This document shows, piece after piece, positions 45,420-62,148 of a DNA stretch of 64,000 nucleotides (the stretch's first letter is position 1; each line of letters begins with the position of its first letter). Made by a program: the position numbers and the translations under genes. The DNA lies in contig NZ_CP071445.1 in NCBI RefSeq assembly GCF_017352195.1, positions 1,860,001-1,924,000 on the forward strand, written 5' to 3'. The notes under the pieces are model-generated. The model did not search any database, was not told the DNA's origin, and saw nothing but the letters and a program-made list of their open reading frames with translations. Source of the DNA: Sedimentibacter sp. zth1. Lineage in GTDB: Bacteria > Bacillota > Clostridia > Tissierellales > Sedimentibacteraceae.

Positions 45420-45546
45420 CCTAACCCCATTTGCACACTTAAGTACTATCTTTCTTAGCAAATGGTGGTAGGTCAGCCGCACTGAGTACCAAATCTATGC
45501 GAGCATGGTCTTCGCGAACAAATAGATTTGCTGTACGAAACTGCGC
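45420..45546 (+). repeat. Structured repeat element, copy 4
   Basis: CCTAACCCCATTTG ... GCAAATGGTGGTAGGTCAG ... CCAAATCTATG ... ATAGATTTG. One base (T) is missing after the first stem. It lies 50 bp from the 5S gene. Confidence 0.87.
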
Positions 45547-45596
45547 ACTTTCCCTATTCTTAAGAGCCAGATTGTTTTTTTCTTGCATAAAAATAA

Positions 45597-45713
<117 letters not shown>

Positions 45714-45826
45714 TATTTATAACTCGTAATTTAAAAATTACTTCGTTATATTGTATATTAAGTTATCATTAAATTGAAAGTTTGAACTTTCAAAATTGTA
45801 CAGGAAAAACTTTTTGAGATTTGTCT

Positions 45827-45923
45827 GACTGCATCACAAATCTATTTACTCACTTACGTTCGTATAGATTTGGATTTCGCTGGATCTGACCTACCATCCA
45901 TTTGAGAATCAAATGGGGTTAGG
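45827..45923 (-). repeat. Structured repeat element in 23S-5S spacer, operon 1
   Basis: Inverted relative to copies 1-4. Minus strand: CCTAACCCCATTTG, ATTCT loop, CAAATGGATGGTAGGTCAG, then CCAAATCTAT and ATAGATTTG. Loops differ from other copies while stems are kept. It begins ten bases after the 23S 3' end. Confidence 0.85.
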
Positions 45924-45932
45924 CTCATTATT

Positions 45933-48860
<2,928 letters not shown>

Positions 48861-48868
48861 TCTTAAAC

Positions 48869-49020
48869 TCGTTCTTTTTCATTTATGCTGTGTCTCTCGT
48901 CACTTCGAATGCTCACATACTATTCGTATGCTCCGCTTCTCCGCTTCTCTGCTTCTCTGCTTCTCTGCTTCTCTGCTTCTCTGCTTCTCGTTTCGTGCCT
49001 AAATAAAAAATCACTTCGTT
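48869..49020 (-). repeat. rRNA spacer module (with tandem repeat), operon 1
   Basis: Starts AACGAAGTGATTTTTTATTT on the minus strand, contains hairpin GAGCATAC GAATA GTATGTGAGC and ends AATGAAAAAGAACGAG. Related modules occur at 49029, 49238, 55681, 58917 and 51170. Confidence 0.65.
48936..48991. repeat. 8-bp tandem repeat (VNTR)
   Basis: Seven units of CTTCTCTG; the middle five are perfect and the outer two end in CG or GT. The matching place in operon 2 has no repeat. Confidence 0.9.
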
Positions 49021-49028
49021 TGTTACTC

Positions 49029-49092
49029 GGTCTTTTTCATTTATTCTTCGTTGGTCATCCTCAAGATTTCCAACTTTGCCTAAATAAAAAAA
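49029..49092 (-). repeat. rRNA spacer module, partial copy
   Basis: Shows the conserved ends (CTAAATAAAA and TCTTTTTCATTTAT on the plus strand) with a shorter, different middle. Confidence 0.5.
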
Positions 49093-49237
49093 AGACTTAG
49101 TAATTTGCAATCATCAGTTCTTAATTGTGCGTCTTTACACAACTATTTTTTGGTTACTCTTGTAATTCTTATCCGCTTTCGCTTCAATTCTTTACTTAGT
49201 TATATTGTTTTTTTTGATGTTTTCTCTCGTTTCAAAC

Positions 49238-49350
49238 TTGTTCTTTTCAATTTATACTTCGTTGATCGTCGTCTCCGGTGCTCACATATTATTCATATGC
49301 TTTGCTCCTCGACTCCTCTCGCCTTGTCTAAATCAAAAATTACTTCGTTT
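49238..49350 (-). repeat. rRNA spacer module, second full copy in operon 1
   Basis: Minus strand AACGAAGTAATTTTTGATTT ... AGCATATGAATAATATGTGAGC ... TTGAAAAGAAC. Same plan as the module at 48869 with diverged sequence. Confidence 0.6.
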
Positions 49351-49394
49351 GTTTTTTCCTATACAATTTTCAAAGTTCAGCGATTTACTTTTAT

Positions 49395-49470
49395 TGGTGG
49401 AGATGAGGAGAGTCGAACTCCTGACCCCCTGCTTGCAAGGCAGGTGCTCTCCCATCTGAGCTACACCCCC
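49395..49470 (-). tRNA. tRNA-Ala (UGC)
   Basis: 76 nt with encoded CCA: GGGGGTGTAGCTCAG, anticodon loop CTTGCAA (anticodon TGC), GTTCGACTC T-arm. The acceptor stem has the G3-U70 pair that identifies alanine tRNA. It lies in the 16S-23S spacer and is absent from operon 2. Confidence 0.97.
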
Positions 49471-49622
49471 ACATCAGCAAATCTTTTATCCACTACTCAA
49501 ATTCTCACTTGAGTAGCAATGAAACAGCATAAGTTCCTTGTTTCGAACATGCTTTTCTGGCGTTCAAACCAGAAAAGCGACATTGAAACAAAATGTAAAC
49601 TAATACATTTTGTTTTCTGTCT

Positions 49623-51140
<1,518 letters not shown>

Positions 51141-51414
51141 TATCTGTTCTCAAGCTTACGCTTGGCACTAACTCGCTATTTTTGTTATCTGCTACGTCAC
51201 TGCTCTTCATCACTCGCTTACGTACTTTAGCACGCGCGCTCGTTCTTCATCGCATTCCTTGCATATAGCAAAACTATCTTCGTTAGTTGTTGTTGTTTTT
51301 ACTGTTTTTTGTTCTATTTCTATACTCTTGCGAGTACTGAAACTAAAGGTTGTTCTTATGCTGTTTTATTGTCTAAGGTTCGTTTTTTTTTGCTGTTTCA
51401 ACGACAGCTTTATT
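51141..51414 (-). other. rRNA leader of operon 1 with an inserted module
   Basis: Compared with operon 2, about 105 bp at 51170-51295 are extra and resemble the spacer module at 55681 (TACGTCACTGCTC, CGTTCTTCATCGCATTCC). The shared leader parts (GAGTACTGAAA, GCTGTTTCAACGACAGC) flank it. Confidence 0.6.
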
Positions 51415-51443
51415 AGTTTATCATAATTATTATAGCTTGTCAA
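51415..51443 (-). promoter_or_regulatory. rRNA operon 1 promoter, proximal
   Basis: TTGACA (51443-51438), 17 bases, TAAACT (51420-51415) on the minus strand. Confidence 0.8.
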
Positions 51444-51507
51444 GATTTTTTCAGAAAATTCTTTTTTTATATTTCAATATTCATCAATCAATTTTGACAA
51501 CTTCACT

Positions 51508-51536
51508 ATTATACTTTATTTGTACTAATTTGTCAA
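51508..51536 (-). promoter_or_regulatory. rRNA operon 1 promoter, distal
   Basis: Perfect TTGACA (51536-51531), 17 bases, perfect TATAAT (51513-51508). Tandem promoters are usual for rRNA operons. Confidence 0.9.
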
Positions 51537-51743
51537 GAATTCTTATTAATTAAATTTTCATTTAATAATCTTATTCTTATTAACAATTAATAAATAAAAC
51601 TTTCTTTTTGAAAGCTTTATTATAATAACATAGTAGTTAACTAATGTCAATATATTATTGCATTGTATATTTTACCAATAGCATTAATGCATACAAGCAT
51701 ATTCTATATATACTGTATTTTTACTAATCGTTGATTATTTAAA

Positions 51744-51792
51744 ATAAAAAAATAGCATAGTGTATTTTATATTTAGATATACTATGCTATTT
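51744..51792 (-). terminator. Terminator of the MoxR operon
   Basis: On the minus strand AAATAGCATAGT and ACTATGCTATTT form a long stem followed by seven T. It isolates the operon from the rRNA promoters downstream. Confidence 0.85.
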
Positions 51793-51795
51793 ATA

Positions 51796-53070
51796 TTAAT
51801 TTCTATTGTTGATTCTATTACACAATTCTACACATTTATCTACATCTTGCTTAGACATATTTTCAGTAATGTTATATCTTGCTTTTATATATATTTTTCT
51901 CAATTCCTGTTCTGTATCATTGTTCATGTTTATTACTGATTTATATTTATTTGAAATTGATGCAGTTGTGTCACAAATTTCTAATTTAACATTTCTTTTT
52001 TTACAAAGTGACAAAAATTTATTATAATAATGCCTAATAGCATCTCTTGAATTTTTCAAACTTTTTTTATGCTTAGTTTTATTTTTGGTTACTTCTATCT
52101 TTTCTCTTGTCTGCTCAACGGCAATATAGTTTTTTTGCTTTAGATTTTTATTATGTAAAATATTGATAATTGCTATGAAAATTATCAAAACACATACTAC
52201 AATTAAAACATACATTGCATATGTAAACCAATCCACATCAAAAACATTCGCCTCTTCTTCACTAGAAAGTGTTACTGCTTCGTTTGCAACATTTAACTTA
52301 CTTATATTTTCAGCAATTGTTTCTTTATTAGTTTCATGTATATTTTTACAAAGAATTCTAACTTTATCGCCTAAGTCCAATAAATTAATATTATTAAATT
52401 TACTACTTATAAATACTAGGATATTACCTATACAAGATACTATAAAATTAATAATTAGCAATAATAAATGCAATAAAATTGTTGGTAGTTGTTTTACAGT
52501 TGAAAAAAAACATACTCCCATAAATAAAATAAAATCTCTTAATTGTTTTTTCTTATAAATCATATCATTAGTTTTGTATCTATTATCTCTTAATAACCTC
52601 AACAATAATACACCAACAACTAAAAATATTAAATAATATACTCCTGCATATGATAAATGTTTTAGGCAATAATTATGATCACTAAGAAGCGTTATTCCAA
52701 AAAATATGATACTAGCTAATACTAAAACTTTAAATGACTTTGCCAAATCTTTATGTTTTATATTATATAGTTCTCCATTTATAATGTTACCTAAATAAAA
52801 CCATATTGCTACAAATTGTATCTTAAATGCCGTGTTTTCAATAAATAACATTAATAAAATAGGAAAGGTCAATGCTAGTGTTTTAACGTTTTTTTTATAT
52901 TTTTCACTTTTTTTAGAATTAGTTGTTATAAAAGTAATTATACAGCTCAGTAATAATACAATAAAACCTAAATAGCTTGCTTTCTTATTGGAGAATAAAC
53001 AAATTAAATATGTTGTTATAGCATAAATATAGCTGATATTGAATATTGTTTTATAAAAGTTAGCTAACAT
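51796..53070 (-). CDS. Membrane protein with DUF4129-like C-terminus
   Basis: About 424 residues. Seven or so helices in the N-terminal half, a helix at about 300, a Lys-rich linker and a C-terminal helical domain (DAIRHYYNKFLSLCKKR ... LRKIYIKARYNI) like DUF4129. In MoxR-DUF58 clusters the third gene is often a transglutaminase-like protein with this arrangement; the transglutaminase core is missing here. ATG 53070 with GAGGAGG was chosen. It overlaps the DUF58 gene by 11 bp. Confidence 0.75.
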   Translation of the reverse strand: MLANFYKTIFNISYIYAITTYLICLFSNKKASYLGFIVLLLSCIITFITTNSKKSEKYKKNVKTLALTFPILLMLFIENTAFKIQFVAIWFYLGNIINGELYNIKHKDLAKSFKVLVLASIIFFGITLLSDHNYCLKHLSYAGVYYLIFLVVGVLLLRLLRDNRYKTNDMIYKKKQLRDFILFMGVCFFSTVKQLPTILLHLLLLIINFIVSCIGNILVFISSKFNNINLLDLGDKVRILCKNIHETNKETIAENISKLNVANEAVTLSSEEEANVFDVDWFTYAMYVLIVVCVLIIFIAIINILHNKNLKQKNYIAVEQTREKIEVTKNKTKHKKSLKNSRDAIRHYYNKFLSLCKKRNVKLEICDTTASISNKYKSVINMNNDTEQELRKIYIKARYNITENMSKQDVDKCVELCNRINNRN

Positions 53071-54169
53071 GAATAGTATCCTCCTCGCAGTAATTATTTG
53101 CATACAATGGATATACATTAATGTTTCTTTTATTCTTCAAATAATTTAGATGAATCAATGTTTTATCATCTTGTGAACACGATATATATATAATAGAATT
53201 ATTAGAACCCGAATTTTTCATTGTACTATTATTCAAATAGTCAAAAAATATTTCTATTGTACATACAGGGAAATATGTACAACTACCAAGTAATTCTAAA
53301 ATATTAATAAAGTTTTTGTTCCCCTGTCCTGAACTATTTATATTACTAATATTCTTATCTCTGTTAATAATACATGCGTTTGTTATTAAATTATATGCTA
53401 CCTTTTTTTGTTCTAAAAACTGGCATACTGTCCTTGTCATAGCAAAACAAGTTTCTAAGTTTTCATGTGATTTTCCAAAATCATTTTTATAAGTTATATC
53501 AAGAACAACTGTTACAGACTGTTCTTGAGTATAATCATATTCTTTTACTATTGGTGAATTTCTTTTTGCTGTTTGATTCCAACTAATAGATTTAAGAGGT
53601 TCAAGTCCAGTGTAATCATGGTATCCTAATACCAAAATAGGATCTCGAATGAGCATTCTATTAACTAAAAAGTCTCCGTAGAAATTGCTTAAAGCTATTA
53701 ATAATTTTTTATTTTCCAATAACTTTGGATATATTATAATATTTTTATTTTGTTCAATTTCTCTATTCGGCTTATAAAATCCTAAAAAATCAGAACTATA
53801 TATTGTACACCCTTTAAAAGCATATACTCCCCTTTTATTTATAGAAACTTTCATTTTTCTTCTTATCAATTCTCTTCTTCTTATGAAAATTGCAGTGGTA
53901 AGCTCTACACTGTCTTTGTTCTTTAATATGCTTAGCTTATCACTATTGTTTATTGATATGTTTTCTGGTAATTTTTCAGTTATCTCTAAATTTGGTATAA
54001 AAATTAATCCATGATTTGATAATAGGCTATTAATTTCAAACATTTCCGATACTTCAGCGCTTCTGACTGAAGGTTTACAAGAGTATTGTATTTTATCAAG
54101 CTTTATAATAAGAGATATTTGTTCCACTACGAAAGCTAAAAATATTAATACAAAAATAAATTTACCCAA
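53060..54169 (-). CDS. DUF58-domain protein
   Basis: About 369 residues. An N-terminal helix, a beta-rich middle, and the DUF58 signature DYTGLEPLKSISWNQTAKRNSPIVKEYD at about 195, followed by a VWA-like domain starting VTVVLDITY. It works with MoxR ATPases, probably in envelope or protein-complex maturation. GTG 54184 overlaps the GGAGG site; TTG 54169 eight bases after it is the better start. Confidence 0.87.
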   Translation of the reverse strand: MGKFIFVLIFLAFVVEQISLIIKLDKIQYSCKPSVRSAEVSEMFEINSLLSNHGLIFIPNLEITEKLPENISINNSDKLSILKNKDSVELTTAIFIRRRELIRRKMKVSINKRGVYAFKGCTIYSSDFLGFYKPNREIEQNKNIIIYPKLLENKKLLIALSNFYGDFLVNRMLIRDPILVLGYHDYTGLEPLKSISWNQTAKRNSPIVKEYDYTQEQSVTVVLDITYKNDFGKSHENLETCFAMTRTVCQFLEQKKVAYNLITNACIINRDKNISNINSSGQGNKNFINILELLGSCTYFPVCTIEIFFDYLNNSTMKNSGSNNSIIYISCSQDDKTLIHLNYLKNKRNINVYPLYANNYCEEDTIHVS

Positions 54170-54183
54170 GCTTATTTCCTCCA

Positions 54184-55134
54184 CTATTTAATAGTATCTT
54201 CTAAAGGTACTTTTATTTCATTAACCATATTATTAAATGTCCTGCTATTTTCTTCGTAATTTGACACTCCTCTAAATGTTAATCTGTGAATTAGTATTAA
54301 CGGCGCAAGACTTTTTATATCTTCTGGAATAACAAACTTTCTTCCACTAATAGCTGCTTTAACTTGTGAAGCTTGATAAAGCGCTATAGCTCCTCTTGTG
54401 GATGAACCTAAAAGTATATTGTCATTTGTTCTTGTTTCCTCAATAATATCCATTAAATAGTTACATACATCCTCGCTCACTTCTACTTGATGGAAACTTT
54501 TCTTAAGATCGCTTATTTCTTCTAATGTAACTACACTATTTAAATTATTTAAAATATCTATTGAGCTTTCTCTTTTGATAACATCCATTTCTTCATTTCT
54601 TTTCATATACCCTAAAGATAATCTCATCATAAACCTGTCCATTTGTGCCTCTGGTAAAGGAAATGTACCGTATGATTCAATAGGATTTTGTGTTGCAGCA
54701 ACCATAAATGGATCATCAAGTTCAAATGTTTTTCCGTCAATTGATATTTGTTTTTCTGCCATTGCCTCTAATAAACTTGACTGTGTACGTGGTGTTGCAC
54801 GATTTATTTCATCTGCTAACACTAAGTTTGAAAATATAGGACCTTTTTTAAATTCAAAGTCTCCATTTTTAACATTATAAAAATTAATGCCTGTAACATC
54901 TGATGGCATAACATCAGGAGTGAACTGAATACGTTTGAATTTAGCACTTATACTTTTAGAAAATGCTCTAAATAACATTGTTTTTCCCGTTCCAGGAACA
55001 TCCTCGAGTAAAATGTGTCCTGAACATAAAAAACAAATTACTATATTAGATATTTCCTCTTCTTTACCAACAACTACTTTTGAACAATTATTTACTATTT
55101 TTTTATTAAATTCAACAAATTTTTCTGTTTCCAT
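54184..55134 (-). CDS. MoxR-family AAA+ ATPase
   Basis: About 316 residues. Walker A EDVPGTGKT, Walker B LVLADEINRATPRTQSSLLEAM, sensor 1 VAATQNPIE and the arginine-containing PEAQMDRFMMRL segment. It acts as a chaperone-like ATPase with the DUF58 partner encoded next. ATG 55134 with GAGAGG is preferred over ATG 55161. Its promoter begins only 15 bp after the repeats that follow the second 5S gene. Confidence 0.94.
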   Translation of the reverse strand: METEKFVEFNKKIVNNCSKVVVGKEEEISNIVICFLCSGHILLEDVPGTGKTMLFRAFSKSISAKFKRIQFTPDVMPSDVTGINFYNVKNGDFEFKKGPIFSNLVLADEINRATPRTQSSLLEAMAEKQISIDGKTFELDDPFMVAATQNPIESYGTFPLPEAQMDRFMMRLSLGYMKRNEEMDVIKRESSIDILNNLNSVVTLEEISDLKKSFHQVEVSEDVCNYLMDIIEETRTNDNILLGSSTRGAIALYQASQVKAAISGRKFVIPEDIKSLAPLILIHRLTFRGVSNYEENSRTFNNMVNEIKVPLEDTIK

Positions 55135-55160
55135 TTTTAAACCTCTCGACATTTTTGACA

Positions 55161-55189
55161 ATTATAACACAATTAGATTTTTTTTACAA
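55161..55189 (-). promoter_or_regulatory. Promoter of the MoxR operon
   Basis: TTGTAA (55189-55184), 17 bases, TATAAT (55166-55161), giving a short leader of about 20 nt. Confidence 0.75.
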
Positions 55190-55210
55190 CTAATACCAAT
55201 AAAAAATGAC

Positions 55211-55230
55211 AAAAAAATAATCTGGCGATG
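55211..55230 (-). repeat. 5S rRNA 3'-end stub, operon 2
   Basis: CATCGCCAGATTATTTTTTT on the minus strand, again directly next to a structured repeat. Confidence 0.7.
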
Positions 55231-55239
55231 GCTGCTTGA

Positions 55240-55374
55240 CCTAACCCCATTTGTTGTCTTAGTATACTTTCTTTCATAGCAAATGGTTGGTAGGTCAGAC
55301 AGCAATGAGTACCAAATCTATGCGAGCATGCTTTTTGCGAACAAATAGATTTGCTGTACGAAACTGCGCTTGCT
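55240..55374 (+). repeat. Structured repeat element, copy 5
   Basis: 135 bp. Matches copy 2, with GCATGCTTTTTGCG in the second loop instead of GCATGGTCTTCGCG. Confidence 0.87.
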
Positions 55375-55503
55375 CCTAACCCCATTTGCATACTTATATA
55401 CTATCTTTCAGAGCAAATGGCTGGTAGGTCAGACAGCAATGAGTACCAAATCTATGCGAGCATGCTTTTTGCGAACAAATAGATTTGCTGTACGAAACTG
55501 CAC
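55375..55503 (+). repeat. Structured repeat element, copy 6
   Basis: CCTAACCCCATTTG with a changed first loop; GCAAATGGCTGGTAGGTCAG and intact second stem. Ends 51 bp before 5S. Confidence 0.87.
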
Positions 55504-55553
55504 ACTTTCTCTATTCTTAAGAGCCAGATTACTTTTTCCTTGCATAAAAATAA

Positions 55554-55670
<117 letters not shown>

Positions 55671-55680
55671 TATTTATAAC

Positions 55681-55795
55681 TCGTTCTTTTTCATCAACTC
55701 TACGTCATTACTCATTCTTTCGTCAGTTGCGTACCTAATGTACGTGCCTTCCTCATTCATTCGCATTTCTTGATTTGATAAAAAATTACTTCGTT
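55681..55795 (-). repeat. rRNA spacer module in 23S-5S spacer, operon 2
   Basis: Insertion absent from operon 1, where only the ends TAACTCG and AAAAATTACTTCGTTAT remain. Contains TACGTCATTACTC and TCATTCGCATTTC like the operon 1 leader insert. Confidence 0.6.
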
Positions 55796-55874
55796 ATGTT
55801 ATATATTAAGTTATTATTATATTGAAAGTTTGAACTTTCAAAATTGTACAGGAAAAACTTTTTGAGATTTGTCC

Positions 55875-55971
55875 GACTGCATCACAAATCTATTTACTCA
55901 CTTACGTTCGTATAGATTTGGATTTCGCTGGATCTGACCTACCATCCATTTGAGAATCAAATGGGGTTAGG
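55875..55971 (-). repeat. Structured repeat element in 23S-5S spacer, operon 2
   Basis: Nearly identical to the operon 1 spacer copy at 45827 (one C/T change just before it). Confidence 0.85.
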
Positions 55972-55980
55972 ATCATTATT

Positions 55981-58908
<2,928 letters not shown>

Positions 58909-58916
58909 TCTTAAAC

Positions 58917-59029
58917 TCGTTCTTTTTCATTTATGCTGTGTCTCTCGTCACTTCGAATGCTCACATACTATTCGTATGCTCCGCTTCTTAGCTCCTCGTT
59001 TCGTGCCTAAATAAAAAATCACTTCGTTT
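58917..59029 (-). repeat. rRNA spacer module, operon 2
   Basis: Copy of the module at 48869 without the CTTCTCTG array. The rest of this spacer lacks tRNA-Ala. Confidence 0.65.
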
Positions 59030-59363
59030 ATTGTTAATCATCAGTTTAATTGTGCGTCTTCACACAACTATTTTTTGGTTACTCTTGTAATTAATATTTG
59101 CTTCCGCTTATATTTTTTACTTAGTTTTATTGTTTTTTTTGATGTTTTTCTCGTTTGTTTTTTCCTATACAATTTTCAAAGTTCAGCTTGCTTTGAACAT
59201 TTTGTTGCCAAAATTTTCTCTGCATTAGTCTTAATACTCAAATTCTCACTTGAGTATCAATGAAACAGCATAAGTTCCTTGTTTCGAACATGCTTTTCTG
59301 GCGTTCAAACCAGAAAAGCGACATTGAAACAAAATGTATTACTTTACATTTTGTTTTCTGTCT

Positions 59364-60881
<1,518 letters not shown>

Positions 60882-61017
60882 TATCTGTTCTCAAGCTTAC
60901 GCTTGGCATTAACTCTCGTTAATTGTTGTTGTTGTTTTTACTGTTTTAGTTCTATTTCTATACTCTTGCGAGTACTGAAATCAAAGGTTGTTCTTATGCT
61001 GTTTTATTGTCTAAGGT

Positions 61018-61212
61018 GCGAACAAATTTCGTCAAAAATTTTAAGTCAATTTGCACTTCGCAACGGCGTTAGCCATGTTGCGGGTTCTTATAAATTATCT
61101 TTTTTAGCACTTTCTGTGTTTACTTTCATTTTCCAGTGCTCGTGTATTCTTATACACTGCGCGCTTCAAATTTCAGTCGCCTTGAAATTATCTAAAAAAT
61201 ATTAATTTATAT
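61018..61212 (-). repeat. Insertion in the operon 2 rRNA leader
   Basis: About 190 bp between GTCTAAGG and TTTTTTTGCTG, replacing a short TTCG in operon 1. Minus strand begins near GATAATTTCAAGGCGACTG, contains GTGTAT AAGA ATACAC and GAACCCGCAACATGG. No coding capacity on the sense strand; looks like a non-autonomous intergenic repeat. Confidence 0.55.
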
Positions 61213-61241
61213 TTTTTTGCTGTTTCAACGACAGCTTTATT

Positions 61242-61270
61242 AGTCTATCATATCTGTCGAGGTTTGTCAA
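61242..61270 (-). promoter_or_regulatory. rRNA operon 2 promoter, proximal
   Basis: TTGACA (61270-61265), 17 bases, TAGACT (61247-61242). Confidence 0.8.
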
Positions 61271-61323
61271 CAACTTTTTTTATTTATTTTTCTAAGTTGT
61301 TCTCTGTGATATTCAGCTTTGTT

Positions 61324-61352
61324 ATAATACCACATACGTTTACTCGTGTCAA
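61324..61352 (-). promoter_or_regulatory. rRNA operon 2 promoter, distal
   Basis: TTGACA (61352-61347), 17 bases, TATTAT (61329-61324). Confidence 0.8.
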
Positions 61353-61402
61353 TGCTTTTTATAACATTTTCAAAATTAAAATTTAAATATCTTATAAATA
61401 TA

Positions 61403-61445
61403 AAACCTATGAGGTATTTTACATTTATAAATACCTCATAGGTTC
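61403..61445 (-). terminator. Terminator after the metallophosphoesterase gene
   Basis: AACCTATGAGGTATTT and AAATACCTCATAGGTT pair around an 8-base loop, followed by TTATATTT on the minus strand. Confidence 0.85.
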
Positions 61446-61447
61446 TT

Positions 61448-62137
61448 TTATACTTTTATTAATTTCAATTTAAAATCCAAGTAGTCACTTGCTACACAAT
61501 AAAAGTTTATACCATTTATTATACCCTCTTTAGCAAGTTTATGTCCCTCTGCACCATGTAGGTGTCCATATATACATGTGTCGATACTATATTTTTGCAT
61601 TATATTAACAAAATCATTTGGTGATTTATCAATATTAAACGGTGGAAAATGTAACAATGCTATTTTTTTACACTCTACGTTTTTAGTCAACTGCAAAGAC
61701 ATTTCAAATCTTAAAAGTTCTCTTTTGAAAATTCTCTCGCTATCTTTGTTTGATTCTATGTCATAAGTATCCCATCCTCGACAACCACATATAGCTATTC
61801 CATTGTAAATAAAGCAATCATTGCTAATGAACTCTATAGTATCAAGTTTTAACCTATTTAGCTTATTCTTTGTTGTCCACCAATAATCATGATTTCCTCT
61901 AATACATACCTTTTTACCAGGCATATCATCAATCATTTTTAAATCTATATTTGCTTCTTCTAATTTTATAGCCCAAGAGATATCACCTGGTATTAGAACC
62001 ATATCATCATCTAATACATTTTCTCTCCAGTTGTCAAATATCTTTTGCTCATGACCTATCCAGTTTTGACCAAATATATCCATTGGTTTTTTTCTCGTGC
62101 TATCTAGATGAAGATCTCCTATTGCAAAAACTCGCAT
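61448..62137 (-). CDS. Metallophosphoesterase
   Basis: 229 residues. All calcineurin-type motifs are visible: FAIGDLHLD, LIPGDISWA, CIRGNHDYWW, LLHFPPF and TCIYGHLHG. The family includes phosphatases and nucleases; this short form has no extra domain. It follows an SbcC/YhaN-like ATPase gene by 11 bp, so a role with that protein on DNA or nucleotides is possible. AAAGGA before the ATG. Confidence 0.92.
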   Translation of the reverse strand: MRVFAIGDLHLDSTRKKPMDIFGQNWIGHEQKIFDNWRENVLDDDMVLIPGDISWAIKLEEANIDLKMIDDMPGKKVCIRGNHDYWWTTKNKLNRLKLDTIEFISNDCFIYNGIAICGCRGWDTYDIESNKDSERIFKRELLRFEMSLQLTKNVECKKIALLHFPPFNIDKSPNDFVNIMQKYSIDTCIYGHLHGAEGHKLAKEGIINGINFYCVASDYLDFKLKLIKV

Positions 62138-62148
62138 ATTTTTTTCCT

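Noticed and set aside
45007-45482. Minus-strand open frames with an internally repeated peptide
   Set aside because: They are translations of the tandem structured repeats; no ribosome sites, and homologous copies have different frames.
48936-48991. CRISPR-like short repeat
   Set aside because: Units are contiguous 8-mers with no spacers.
60903-61205. 100-codon plus-strand frame in the operon 2 leader
   Set aside because: It runs antisense through promoter-proximal leader and an inserted repeat; composition is not protein-like and there is no ribosome site.
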